Below, in pieces: positions 1 through 7,459 of a stretch of 8,997 nt of DNA. Origin of the DNA: an uncultured Bacilli bacterium (GTDB lineage: Bacteria; Bacillota_I; Bacilli_A; RF39; UBA660). Location: the NCBI GenBank assembly GCA_947628245.1, contig CANQZH010000035.1, forward strand, positions 1-8,997, in the 5' to 3' direction. The notes under the pieces are model-generated. The model saw only the letters and a program-made list of their open reading frames with translations, made no database searches and was not told the DNA's origin. Both the position numbers and the translations under genes were made by a program. Every line of letters begins with the position of its first letter. Position 1 is the stretch's first letter.

Positions 1-245
1 AAAGCATATTTATAACCAGTTTGAACAGCCCCACCAATTCCTAAATTATTAATTAAGTTAATATGAGGTAAATTATTTTCTTCTAAAATTTCTCTAGTTT
101 TATCAGTAGAACCATCATTAATAACAATAAAATCATAATGAGTTTTATTTATTTTATTATAATCAATTATCTTATTACATACTTTTAAAATATTAGCTTC
201 TTCATTATACGCTGGAATAATTAATAAGGTTTTTAATTCTTTCAT
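1..245 (-). CDS. GT2 glycosyltransferase, DPM1/GtrB-like, N-terminal 81 residues only (gene runs off the window)
   Basis: Translating the minus strand from the ATG at 243-245 gives a protein that opens MKELKTLLIIPAYNEEANI. It shows the GT-A nucleotide-sugar fold signatures IPAYNEE (about residues 9-15) and INDGSTDKT, and later NLGIGGAVQTGYKYA. That last motif is typical of GT2 enzymes of the dolichyl/undecaprenyl-phosphate sugar synthase type, often followed by DUF2304 or membrane helices. Such enzymes move a sugar from a nucleotide donor onto a polyprenyl phosphate at the inner membrane face. The start is well supported: GGGGAGG lies at 251-257, five bases before the ATG and just past the stop of the upstream gene, from which it is separated by 12 bases. 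It is the last visible gene of the polysaccharide operon. The catalytic DxD and the C-terminus are outside the window, so the sugar and the exact subfamily cannot be judged. Confidence 0.9.
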   Translation of the reverse strand, partial: MKELKTLLIIPAYNEEANILKVCNKIIDYNKINKTHYDFIVINDGSTDKTREILEENNLPHINLINNLGIGGAVQTGYKYA

Positions 246-257
246 ACTTCCCTCCCC

Positions 258-2102
258 TTATACATAAAAATTATTTAATATCATTATAATCGCGTGAATA
301 TTTACCAACAAAAAGATACTAATAATTATTTCCATAACATTTTCTTTTTGAACTTTTAACTGACATTTAGAACTATTAAAAAGCATAAAGATAGCCATTA
401 AAACTGGAAATAAATATCTACCTTGAAAACCATCAACCGTTAAAGCACCCACAGGATTAAAACTTAAATATAATGCTGATAATGAAGCCCCAATAGAACA
501 AATTACATATATAAGAATAATAAATTTATCCTTATTTTTTAATTTTAAATCAGTACTTAAAGTTACAATAATTAATCCTATAATTATTAATATAATTTCA
601 ATATCACCTAAATTCCCACAATAAGCAAGCTGTCCTAAACTAGCTGAAATAAGAGGTATTAACATAGTTTGGAACGTATTTATTATAACATAAAGATATT
701 TAAAAGGATTTTTTATAATATTTAACATTTGTAATTTGACATCAACTCCTGGAAGAGAATATTGAACAATTCCAAATTTACTAGCATAAATAGTTCCAAA
801 ACCAAACAAAATTATTCCACTTAAACTAACTAATATTTTTGACCATAAACTATTCACTTTAAATTTTTCTTTTGGAATTAACCATATCAATAAAGTAATT
901 GGAAAATAAGCAATTTTTGATAAATAAGTAAAACTATACACTAAAAGCAATACCAATAATTCTTTAACACCTATTTTTTTATTACTTTCAATATAATGAA
1001 ACGTTAAACCAAAGGATAATAAACAAAAAGCATTAGTAAAAACATCAGCCGAATAAGAACCACTTTGAAAAATAACTGGGGGAATTAAACCAAAAGCAAA
1101 AATCAACTTACTTGTTTTTTTACATAATTTAATTGCTAAAGAAACTATCAAAGCATATAAAATAACATTAAAAATCCGCCCTAAATAAAAGATAATTGGA
1201 AATGACAAATTAAATAATCTTCCTAAAAACATTCCAAGACCACTAGCTAAATATGCAACAAATAAATATGGACCAGCTGTTGAACTTATCTTAAAAGATG
1301 ATTCTTCACTTTTACCTAAATCAGTTAAATATGACATACTGTTCTTATAAGTTGTATAAGTAGATGGAATAATAAAATTAAAACGATCACTAATTAAATT
1401 TCCTAATTTAGTTGGCCACTTTTGAATATCACTATTTTGTAAAATAAAATTACCATAAGAATTATTATAAGAACGAATCAAATGTTGATTTTCATCATAA
1501 GAATAAAATAAAGGTGTTAAAAGGGCAAAAGAAATACCAATTAAAACTGTAATCTTTAAATAATATAAATATAATTTAGGTTTTTTATTAGATAATATAA
1601 TTTTAATTAAATCTAAGATTAAATAAATAATTACTGAAACAATAAAAATTCTTAAATAATTAATTTGAAAATTATTAGTAACTAAAACATTATCTAATTT
1701 TAAACTATTACAATCTTTAAAAAGTAATTTTATTTCATTAGTTTCTTTATGAATTGGCATAGCAACAATTCCATCATATTTAGTATATAAAGTATTATCA
1801 CTAAGTTTTATAAAATTATCATTTTCATCTTTATAATATAATTCATAATCAACATTATTTAAATTAGCAATATTTACTTTAAAACTTAATTCTTGAACAT
1901 ATTTTTTATCAGTTTTAATAAGCATAATTAAATTATCGTCTATCACTTGATTATCAATATTACTAATTTTTTTTTCACCTTTAAATTCATTATGATAATA
2001 ATGATAATTACCAAAAGTTACTTCAAAAACAAAACTAAATAAACACGCAACTAAAATTAAAATAATAGTTATATATTTATAATTAACAATCTTCTTCATC
2101 AT
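258..2102 (-). CDS. DUF2142 multi-pass membrane protein, probable GT-C-type glycosyltransferase of a surface polysaccharide cluster
   Basis: The 614-residue protein has a membrane segment at about 8-30, a soluble probably extracytoplasmic stretch at about 31-148 rich in beta-prone residues, and then roughly ten hydrophobic segments from 149 to the end. The DUF2142 hallmarks are in order: an acidic loop after a helix (FYSYDENQHLIRSYNN, 199-214), LGRIFNV (307-313), SGSYSADVFTNAF (347-359), LSKIAYFPI (394-402) and DGFQGRYLFPVL (557-568). The family is widespread in Gram-positive rhamnan, teichoic-acid and capsule clusters and is GT-C-like; the D/E-H loop would be the catalytic site facing outside. 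Its neighbour downstream is a polyprenyl-phosphate-sugar-synthase-like GT2, which would supply the donor. The start overlaps the preceding gene by 20 bases, so translation is probably coupled; the ribosome site is weak (AAAGAAG). Two Met codons open the frame and either could be used. The substrate is unknown. Confidence 0.85.
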   Translation of the reverse strand: MMKKIVNYKYITIILILVACLFSFVFEVTFGNYHYYHNEFKGEKKISNIDNQVIDDNLIMLIKTDKKYVQELSFKVNIANLNNVDYELYYKDENDNFIKLSDNTLYTKYDGIVAMPIHKETNEIKLLFKDCNSLKLDNVLVTNNFQINYLRIFIVSVIIYLILDLIKIILSNKKPKLYLYYLKITVLIGISFALLTPLFYSYDENQHLIRSYNNSYGNFILQNSDIQKWPTKLGNLISDRFNFIIPSTYTTYKNSMSYLTDLGKSEESSFKISSTAGPYLFVAYLASGLGMFLGRLFNLSFPIIFYLGRIFNVILYALIVSLAIKLCKKTSKLIFAFGLIPPVIFQSGSYSADVFTNAFCLLSFGLTFHYIESNKKIGVKELLVLLLVYSFTYLSKIAYFPITLLIWLIPKEKFKVNSLWSKILVSLSGIILFGFGTIYASKFGIVQYSLPGVDVKLQMLNIIKNPFKYLYVIINTFQTMLIPLISASLGQLAYCGNLGDIEIILIIIGLIIVTLSTDLKLKNKDKFIILIYVICSIGASLSALYLSFNPVGALTVDGFQGRYLFPVLMAIFMLFNSSKCQLKVQKENVMEIIISIFLLVNIHAIIMILNNFYV

Positions 2103-4248
2103 TAATTCTTCTTTCTTTTTTATCTAAAACAAAACTCTTTTTTAAACTAAAATTTACATTATAAAAAGGATCATGATAAAGAATAGAATGCCATTTACTA
2201 TTTAAATAATCTATTTCTTTTAATAATTGTTGATATTTTTCAGAAGTAGTATCATAACCTCTTGTTTTAGATTCAAAATGATATACTACAACTTGAGGTA
2301 AAAAGATATTATAATATTTTTTATCTAATAATTTTAAACAAAAATCAACATCATTAAAAGCAACTTTTAAGTTTTCATCAAAACCTTTAACACTTAAGAA
2401 TTTTTTCTTACTTACCATCATACAAGCAGCCGTTACTGCTGAATAATTATGAGGTACTAATAAACGCCCATACATTCCATAAGAATTACCAGGGGCCCCT
2501 GCAAAAGCATGAGCTGCACTATTACCAATGCCAAGAAGAACTCCAGCATGTTGAATAGTATCATCAGGGTATAATAATTTAACCCCAACTGCCCCAATGT
2601 GATCTTGCATTGCATAGCCAACCATAATATCAAGCCATTTACTAGTATTTATCACAGTATCATTATTTAAGAATAATAAATAATCCCCACTACTTTCTTT
2701 AACCGCTAAATTATTTATTTTAGAATAATTAAAAGGAAAATTAGCATCAATAACTTTAAAATTATCATAATTTTCTTTATAGTAATCAAATAATTCAAAA
2801 GTTTCTTTTTCACAACTATTATTATTAACAACTATTACTTCAAAGTTTTTATATGTTGTTTTATGATAAATTGAATTTAAACATTTTTCAAGATAAATAG
2901 GTAAATCTTTAGTTGGAATAATAATAGAAATTTTTGGTTCTTTAGTAATTTTATAATTAACGATATATTGAGTTGATGCTATAGGTACTAAAACATTAGC
3001 ATTTAATTTTCTTCTTTTTAAGGCATCTTCAACAGCTTTTTGCCCAGCTTTAATAGCATATTCTTTATTTTCAACTGTATCAGCAGTTGAACCTGGTATC
3101 TTACGCCAATGATATAAAATTTTAGGAACATGATATATTCTATCTGGAGTTGTTTTCTCAACAAACCTTAAAAATAAGTCGTGATCTTGAGCCCCTTCAT
3201 AGCCAACTCTAAATCCACCTATTTCATCTATTATCGACTTTCTCAAAATTTCAAAATGACAAATATAATTACCACCTAATAAAGAATCAGGACTATAATC
3301 TGCTTTAAAATGTGGTTCACATCTTTTACCTTCCATATCTATTTTATCTTCATCACTATAAATTAAATCTAACTTTTTATTTTTATTAAGCGCTAAAACC
3401 ATTTCATATAAAGCATTAGGTGTTATTAAATCATCATTATCCATTAATCCAACAAATTCACCAGTAACAAGACTTAAAGCATCATTGCTAGATCTTGAAA
3501 TATGACCATTTTGCTTACGATAAATAACTTTTATTCTATCATCCTGTTGTTCATATTCTTTTAAAGTTGCAATAGTTTCCTCCAATGTTGAACAATCATC
3601 AGCAATACATATTTCAAAATTTTGATAATGTTGATTTAAAATAGAATCAATACATTCTTTTAAATATAGACGTTTAATATTATAAACAGGAATAATAATT
3701 GATATTTTAGGTTGATAAGCAAGTTCCTCATAAACTGTTTCTTTTTCATTATTTTTTAACCACTTTAAATAATCTTTTTGTCTAAATGGATTTAAATATA
3801 ACATATTAAAACAAACTTTAATTTTATTAATAAATTCTTTAAAATATCTTTTCCATAAAGAAGGAGGTACTAAAAAATGATGCTCTTTCCATAAAAAAAC
3901 TATTCCATTTTTTAAAGTCTTAAAAATTAATTTTATTTTATTTAATGGTCTAAAAAAGATACTATAAATTCGATTAATTAAACGTCTAGTAAAAGTATTC
4001 TTTATAGTAAATATTTCATATAATTTGTCATCTACTTTAACATACAAAGTAATTCTTTTCATATCTTTAGTTAAAATAGCATTTAAAATAAAACTTTCAA
4101 TATTTTCATAATAATCATAAGAAATTGATTTTCCATCAGCTTTAACTTCAAACTTAATATTTTCTTTATAAAAATCTCCACTAACACTAAATTTAGGATT
4201 TTTTAAACCACTTATTTCTTTAGATTTAATTTTAATATATTCATTCAT
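2083..4248 (-). CDS. Large cytoplasmic glycosyltransferase with two tandem GT2 domains
   Basis: The product has 721 residues. A beta-rich region of about 90 residues that I do not recognise comes first, then a basic linker. GT2 domain 1 starts at KISIIIPVYN (181-190), with DDCST (217-221), the metal-binding DNDD (270-273), YSDEDK (297-302) and the acceptor-side QDHDL (354-358). GT2 domain 2 starts at KISIIIPT (439-446), with NNN (475-477), LNND (527-530), DVDFCLK (633-639) and HFESKTRG (657-664). No membrane helix is evident. Such two-domain enzymes polymerise or extend O-antigen, rhamnan or teichoic-type glycans on a lipid carrier in the cytoplasm. I chose the ATG at 4246-4248 because AGGAG (4256-4260) sits seven bases upstream. 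The open frame continues to an in-frame ATG at 4266, but that would overlap the permease and lacks a good ribosome site. It begins one base after the permease stop. Linkage and sugars cannot be read from sequence. Confidence 0.92.
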   Translation of the reverse strand: MNEYIKIKSKEISGLKNPKFSVSGDFYKENIKFEVKADGKSISYDYYENIESFILNAILTKDMKRITLYVKVDDKLYEIFTIKNTFTRRLINRIYSIFFRPLNKIKLIFKTLKNGIVFLWKEHHFLVPPSLWKRYFKEFINKIKVCFNMLYLNPFRQKDYLKWLKNNEKETVYEELAYQPKISIIIPVYNIKRLYLKECIDSILNQHYQNFEICIADDCSTLEETIATLKEYEQQDDRIKVIYRKQNGHISRSSNDALSLVTGEFVGLMDNDDLITPNALYEMVLALNKNKKLDLIYSDEDKIDMEGKRCEPHFKADYSPDSLLGGNYICHFEILRKSIIDEIGGFRVGYEGAQDHDLFLRFVEKTTPDRIYHVPKILYHWRKIPGSTADTVENKEYAIKAGQKAVEDALKRRKLNANVLVPIASTQYIVNYKITKEPKISIIIPTKDLPIYLEKCLNSIYHKTTYKNFEVIVVNNNSCEKETFELFDYYKENYDNFKVIDANFPFNYSKINNLAVKESSGDYLLFLNNDTVINTSKWLDIMVGYAMQDHIGAVGVKLLYPDDTIQHAGVLLGIGNSAAHAFAGAPGNSYGMYGRLLVPHNYSAVTAACMMVSKKKFLSVKGFDENLKVAFNDVDFCLKLLDKKYYNIFLPQVVVYHFESKTRGYDTTSEKYQQLLKEIDYLNSKWHSILYHDPFYNVNFSLKKSFVLDKKERRINDEEDC

Positions 4249-4249
4249 A

Positions 4250-5023
4250 CTACAACTCCTCAGCAAAACCTTTCTCTAATTTTCTAAATATTATGTATCC
4301 TAATCCTAAAACCCCTAATGATAATATAAATAAATAAAATAATGATGATAAACTTGGCATTGTTTGATAGTAAAAAATACTACGATAAGCATTAATTAAA
4401 TGAGTTAAAGGATTAATGTTTAAAACCCAACTAATTTTTGCTGGAAACATATCAGCCGTATATAAAATTGGTGTAGCATAGAAAAGAAGATTTAAAATAA
4501 AACTTACGACATACTCCACATCTCTTACATAAACATTAATAGCACTTAAAATAAAAAGCAAACCCAAGCTAAATAAACTTTGAATAATCGCAATAATAGG
4601 TAACCACAAAAGCTGTATACTAAAACCAATGCCTCCAAAAAATAAGAACATTAAAATAATGATGCACGAGATTAAGAAATTAATTAATCCTGCCAAAATA
4701 ACTGATACAGGTAATACTTCTCTTGGAAAATATACTTTTTTAATAATTCCACCATTTAACCAAACACAATTACAACCAGTAGTAATACAAGTAGTAAAAA
4801 AATTCCAAGGAATAATAGCTACTATCAAAAAGATTAAATAATTAGGAACTTGAACTCGCATAATATAAGGAAAAACAATCGCATAAACTAAAACAGTTAA
4901 TAATGGATTTAAAAAAGACCATAAAATTCCTAAAAAAGAACCCTTATATTTACCTCTAATCTCTTTTTTAACATTTGTTTTTAATAATTCACGATATTGA
5001 TATAAATTCTTAAAAATACTCAT
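4250..5023 (-). CDS. ABC-2 type polysaccharide export permease (TagG/RgpC/Wzm-like)
   Basis: The 257-residue integral membrane protein forms the channel of an exporter that moves lipid-linked polysaccharide across the cytoplasmic membrane. Family marks are the N-terminal amphipathic gate region with KGSFLGILWSFLNPLL (27-42), KKVYFPREVLPVS (95-107), NVYVRDVEYVVSFILN (163-178) running into YATPILY (182-188), and NPLTHLINAYRSIF (204-217). About six hydrophobic segments are visible, as usual for the family, and the length is normal. The ATG at 5021-5023 is preferred because GGGTGAT, a full match to the 3' part of the Shine-Dalgarno consensus, ends three bases before it. A GTG at 5035 could add four residues and would overlap the ATPase gene. 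The ATPase stop is four bases upstream and the glycosyltransferase start one base downstream, so the three genes are probably translated together. Confidence 0.95.
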   Translation of the reverse strand: MSIFKNLYQYRELLKTNVKKEIRGKYKGSFLGILWSFLNPLLTVLVYAIVFPYIMRVQVPNYLIFLIVAIIPWNFFTTCITTGCNCVWLNGGIIKKVYFPREVLPVSVILAGLINFLISCIIILMFLFFGGIGFSIQLLWLPIIAIIQSLFSLGLLFILSAINVYVRDVEYVVSFILNLLFYATPILYTADMFPAKISWVLNINPLTHLINAYRSIFYYQTMPSLSSLFYLFILSLGVLGLGYIIFRKLEKGFAEEL

Positions 5024-5027
5024 TTTA

Positions 5028-5768
5028 TCACCCACACTTTTTCAAATATTCATCTATAACTTTAGAAGGTTCACCATCAGATGCAATAACCCCTTCATTA
5101 ATCCAAACAGCCCGATTACATAATTTTTTAATATTACCTAAATCGTGACTAACAATAACAATCGTTTTATCACTTTCTTTTAATTCTTGTAATTTAGCAA
5201 AACATTTATCTTGAAAATGTTGATCACCAACAGCTAAAATTTCATCAATTAGTAATATTTCAGCATCAACATTAATGGCAATTGAAAAAGCAAGACGCAT
5301 ATACATACCAGACGAATAAGTCCGAACGGGATTATCAATAAAATCTCCTAATTCAGAAAAAGCAATAATATCATCTAATCGTTTATCAATTTCAGCTTTA
5401 GTAAGCCCAAAAATAGAAGCATTAAAATAAATGTTTTCTCGACCAGTAAAATCTTGATGAAAACCAGCACCTAACTCTAATAAAGAAGTTAATTTACCAT
5501 TAGTAATAACTCGACCTTTAGTAGGATAAATAATCTTAGTCATCAATTTTAAAAGAGTAGATTTACCAGAACCATTAACTCCAACCAAACCAACAGTTTC
5601 ACCTTTTTTAATTGTTAAATTAATATTTTTTAATGCTGTAAACAATTCAGGTTCACTCTTATGCCAAAATATTAAATGTTCTTTTAAAGTATGAGCTTTA
5701 TCATAATATATCTTAAAACTTTTAGTAACATTTTGAACTTCAATAGCATTAACTATAGCCTTTTTCAT
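5028..5768 (-). CDS. Polysaccharide ABC exporter ATP-binding subunit (TagH/RgpD/Wzt-like, short form)
   Basis: The 246-residue ATPase energises the permease encoded next. It carries a complete ABC nucleotide-binding domain: Walker A GVNGSGKST (63-71), the Q-loop region with LELGAGFHQDFTGREN (97-112, characteristic of the polysaccharide exporter group), signature YSSGM (151-155), Walker B ILLIDE (171-176), D-loop AVGD (179-182) and switch histidine in VSHD (206-209). The first 50 residues hold the family's extra strand and KEHL segment. The protein ends right after the ABC fold, with no C-terminal carbohydrate-binding domain (as in E. coli O9a Wzt) and no long TagH-like extension. It starts at the ATG at 5766-5768 with GAGGTG (5773-5778) four bases upstream, and is the first gene of the operon behind a strong promoter. 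Its TGA stop is followed at once by an in-frame TAA. In tagGH and rgpCD the permease comes first; here the order is reversed. Confidence 0.96.
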   Translation of the reverse strand: MKKAIVNAIEVQNVTKSFKIYYDKAHTLKEHLIFWHKSEPELFTALKNINLTIKKGETVGLVGVNGSGKSTLLKLMTKIIYPTKGRVITNGKLTSLLELGAGFHQDFTGRENIYFNASIFGLTKAEIDKRLDDIIAFSELGDFIDNPVRTYSSGMYMRLAFSIAINVDAEILLIDEILAVGDQHFQDKCFAKLQELKESDKTIVIVSHDLGNIKKLCNRAVWINEGVIASDGEPSKVIDEYLKKCG

Positions 5769-5789
5769 TTAGCACCTCAATTCATTTAT

Positions 5790-5818
5790 AGTATAGCATT
5801 TATAACTTAAAATATCAA
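5790..5818 (-). promoter_or_regulatory. Promoter of the polysaccharide operon
   Basis: On the minus strand there is TTGATA (5813-5818), a 17-bp spacer and TATACT (5790-5795), with TG at 5797-5798 making an extended -10 box. This is near the sigma-A consensus. The predicted start near 5783 leaves a leader of about 15 bases holding only the GAGGTG ribosome site. The insertion sequence ends 15 bp upstream of the -35 box, so the core promoter is intact but any activator or UP element further out has been displaced. Confidence 0.85.
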
Positions 5819-5825
5819 ACCAACA

Positions 5826-5833
5826 AAAAAGAT
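5826..5833. repeat. Target-site duplication, left copy
   Basis: AAAAAGAT directly abuts the left inverted repeat and matches 7418-7425 exactly. This is what a duplicated 8-bp target would look like. A-rich sequence makes partial matches easy, but the GAT end and the exact position at both borders support it. Confidence 0.75.
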
Positions 5834-5858
5834 GACGGAGTTTAAATTTATCGGAAAA
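5834..5858 (+). repeat. IS left terminal inverted repeat (25 bp)
   Basis: The repeat begins GACGGAGTTTAAA and ends TCGGAAAA. It is the exact reverse complement of 7393-7417, with no mismatch over 25 bp. The next base outward (T5833) also pairs, which is probably chance since it belongs to the target repeat. Confidence 0.95.
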
Positions 5859-5866
5859 CATAAAAA

Positions 5867-5922
5867 AGAAAGAACTCATGGTATAATAATACCTATATAA
5901 AAGATAAAAAGGAGTTCTTTCT
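5867..5922 (+). promoter_or_regulatory. Transposase leader stem-loop that can hide the ribosome-binding site
   Basis: AGAAAGAACTC (5867-5877) is the exact reverse complement of GAGTTCTTTCT (5912-5922). The right arm takes in the GAG of the Shine-Dalgarno (AAAAAGGAG, 5906-5914) and all bases up to the ATG at 5923. A smaller hairpin, GGTAT/ATACC (5880-5884 and 5889-5893), sits in the loop. The predicted transposase start site (about 5894) lies after the left arm, so only RNA that enters from upstream of the element could fold this way and be poorly translated. The pairing is seen; the function is inferred from the same arrangement in IS10 and IS50. Confidence 0.7.
5879..5887 (+). promoter_or_regulatory. 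Transposase promoter, extended -10 box
   Basis: TGGTATAAT is a perfect extended -10 element (TG at 5879-5880, TATAAT at 5882-5887). No convincing -35 box is found 16-18 bp upstream, which an extended -10 can tolerate. The predicted start is about 5894, roughly 29 bases before the transposase ATG. Confidence 0.7.
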
Positions 5923-7380
5923 ATGAATATACTACCACAAATTTTAGATATTTGTTCAAAAAATTTAATTATTTCAAATATAACTTGTAATTTTCAAAAA
6001 GAATTATATTCTCTTTTTGAAAAATTTATATATCATCCTTCAAACTTTATACCTAGTATTATTATATCTTTACAAAAGATTATGAATGATGTTATTTTAC
6101 AATTTCTTTCTTCAACATTTAAAGCTATTGATGATTATTTTAAAAATTCTAAAGAAAGAAAAAAGAATTTTTATATTAGTAAATCTAATGTTGCAAGAAC
6201 TTTAATTACTATTTTTGGTGAACTTACTTTTTCAAGGACTTTATATAAAAATAAATTTACTGGTGAATACTATTTTTATCTTGATGATATTCTTCAATTA
6301 GAACCTTATAAAAATTATGATCCTGTTGTTCAAGCACTTATGATTCGTGATGCATCATTAACTAATCCTAATCATTCATCTTATCATTCTTCTTTGAATT
6401 CTTTTAATTTAGAAAAACTTTATTCTAATACTTTAGTTCCTATTCCTAAATCTACTTTATATTATTACAAGAAAAATGTTAAAATTCTTGAAATTGATTA
6501 TAATGAAATTCCTACTGATAATCATACTTTATATGTTATGGTTGATGAAAAATGGATTCATGAACAAGATAAATCTCGACCGAATAAAAAGAAATGGATT
6601 ATGTCTAAATGTTTTGTAACCTTTACTGGAATATCTAGAAAAGGAAAAAGATGTCGTTTAATTGGTAGACATATTTTTATTACTTCTTCCAATAATCCTT
6701 GGAAAGAGTTTATGAATGAAATTCCTAATATTTATAATTTTGAAAATCTAAATACAATTAATTTATTAAGTGATGCTGGTTCTTGGATTTTATCTGGTTC
6801 TTCAGAATTAAAACTATATACTAATAATAAGATTAATATTAATACCTGTGAATTTCATGTAAAGCAAAAAATTAATCGTTCTACTTCTGATAAAGATTTA
6901 AGAATTAAAATTGCTGATATTATTTATGAATATGAAGATAAAAAGAAATTCATAAAAGAAATGGATAAACTTATTGAAAGTAAAACAAGCGATTCAAGAA
7001 AGCAAAAGGTTACTGAATATAAAAATTATATTTTAAAGCATTGGAAAGGTATCATAAATATGAAATATTCTTTATGTAAATCTTCTATGGAATCTCATAT
7101 TCAACATTGTATTGCATCTATTTTCTCTTCTGTTCCTAAAGCTTATTCTAAAAAAAATATAGAAAATTACTTAAAATTACAAGAAATGATTTTAAATGAT
7201 GTAAATATTTTTCGTTATTATTTAGATACTTATAATTCAAGTGATATATCTAAATATACTAATGAAAAAGATGTAGACTTTTCTCTATTTGACAAACCTA
7301 CATCTTCTATAATTTCTAATCCTTCTACTGCTAATCCAATTTCTTTTACCCTTCATTCTATCGCTCATCCATCTTTTTAA
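5923..7380 (+). CDS. ISLre2-type transposase (UPF0236 family, DDE)
   Basis: The 485-residue protein moves the surrounding insertion sequence. Family marks are FGELTFSRTLYKNKFTGEYY (98-117) followed by YLDDILQLEPYKNY (119-132), the pattern of UPF0236 proteins; VMVDEKW (205-211); LLSDAGSWI (281-289), matching the family's GDGAxWI; and, near the end, YILKHWKGI (369-377) and SSMESHIQHCIASIFSSVPKAYS (387-409), matching the GCS-EGHVSH...SSRP block. Candidate catalytic residues are D208, D284 and E390. The Ser-rich tail after about 440 looks dispensable. The start is fixed by AAAAAGGAG at 5906-5914, eight bases before the ATG. The frame is intact and full-length for the family. Stretches differ from common members (SDAG rather than GDGA), so activity is likely but not certain. 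Confidence 0.93.
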   Translation: MNILPQILDICSKNLIISNITCNFQKELYSLFEKFIYHPSNFIPSIIISLQKIMNDVILQFLSSTFKAIDDYFKNSKERKKNFYISKSNVARTLITIFGELTFSRTLYKNKFTGEYYFYLDDILQLEPYKNYDPVVQALMIRDASLTNPNHSSYHSSLNSFNLEKLYSNTLVPIPKSTLYYYKKNVKILEIDYNEIPTDNHTLYVMVDEKWIHEQDKSRPNKKKWIMSKCFVTFTGISRKGKRCRLIGRHIFITSSNNPWKEFMNEIPNIYNFENLNTINLLSDAGSWILSGSSELKLYTNNKININTCEFHVKQKINRSTSDKDLRIKIADIIYEYEDKKKFIKEMDKLIESKTSDSRKQKVTEYKNYILKHWKGIINMKYSLCKSSMESHIQHCIASIFSSVPKAYSKKNIENYLKLQEMILNDVNIFRYYLDTYNSSDISKYTNEKDVDFSLFDKPTSSIISNPSTANPISFTLHSIAHPSF

Positions 7381-7392
7381 TCCATTTTATCT

Positions 7393-7417
7393 TTTTCCGA
7401 TAAATTTAAACTCCGTC
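7393..7417 (-). repeat. IS right terminal inverted repeat (25 bp)
   Basis: This is the exact reverse complement of 5834-5858, reading TTTTCCGA...CTCCGTC on the plus strand. It starts 12 bases after the transposase stop. No copy of the left-end leader repeat is found here, which argues that the leader stem is regulatory and not a transposase-binding site. Confidence 0.95.
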
Positions 7418-7425
7418 AAAAAGAT
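7418..7425. repeat. Target-site duplication, right copy
   Basis: AAAAAGAT immediately follows the right inverted repeat and is identical to 5826-5833. Confidence 0.75.
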
Positions 7426-7459
7426 AAAAACATTAACAAAACATTTTGGTTCTTAAACA

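Larger units (their letters stand above)
5834..7417 (+). mobile_element. Complete insertion sequence, ISLre2-like (UPF0236 transposase), 1584 bp
   Basis: The element is bounded by perfect 25-bp inverted repeats and an 8-bp direct repeat, and it encodes one full-length transposase. Length, single-gene layout and the transposase family all agree with ISLre2. Family members are, from memory, usually listed with about 9-bp target duplications, so the 8-bp repeat is slightly off. It lies between the polysaccharide operon and a surface-protein gene, transcribed opposite to both. No frame break or internal deletion is seen, so it may still be active. Confidence 0.93.

Noticed and set aside
4249..4266. 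Upstream ATG that would extend the double glycosyltransferase by six residues
   Set aside because: The ATG at 4246-4248 has AGGAG at ideal distance and starts right after the permease stop; the earlier one would overlap the permease without a good ribosome site.
4629..4841. 70-codon open frame on the plus strand
   Set aside because: It lies wholly antisense within the permease gene, has no ribosome site and reads as a low-complexity shadow of membrane-protein coding.
5025..5030. Mycoplasma-type code (TGA as Trp)
   Set aside because: The only TGA stop is followed by TAA, so on its own it is ambiguous. But the long frames contain many Trp codons, all TGG where checked, and show no internal TGA, which a code-4 genome this AT-rich would not show.
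5024..5035. GTG start for the permease, four residues longer
   Set aside because: The ATG at 5021-5023 has GGGTGAT at the right spacing; the GTG has only a weak A-rich upstream region. It cannot be fully excluded.
5818..5833. Outward-facing promoter from the left IS end driving the operon
   Set aside because: No -35-like hexamer in the IS end sits at proper distance, and the operon has its own complete promoter between the IS and the ATPase gene.
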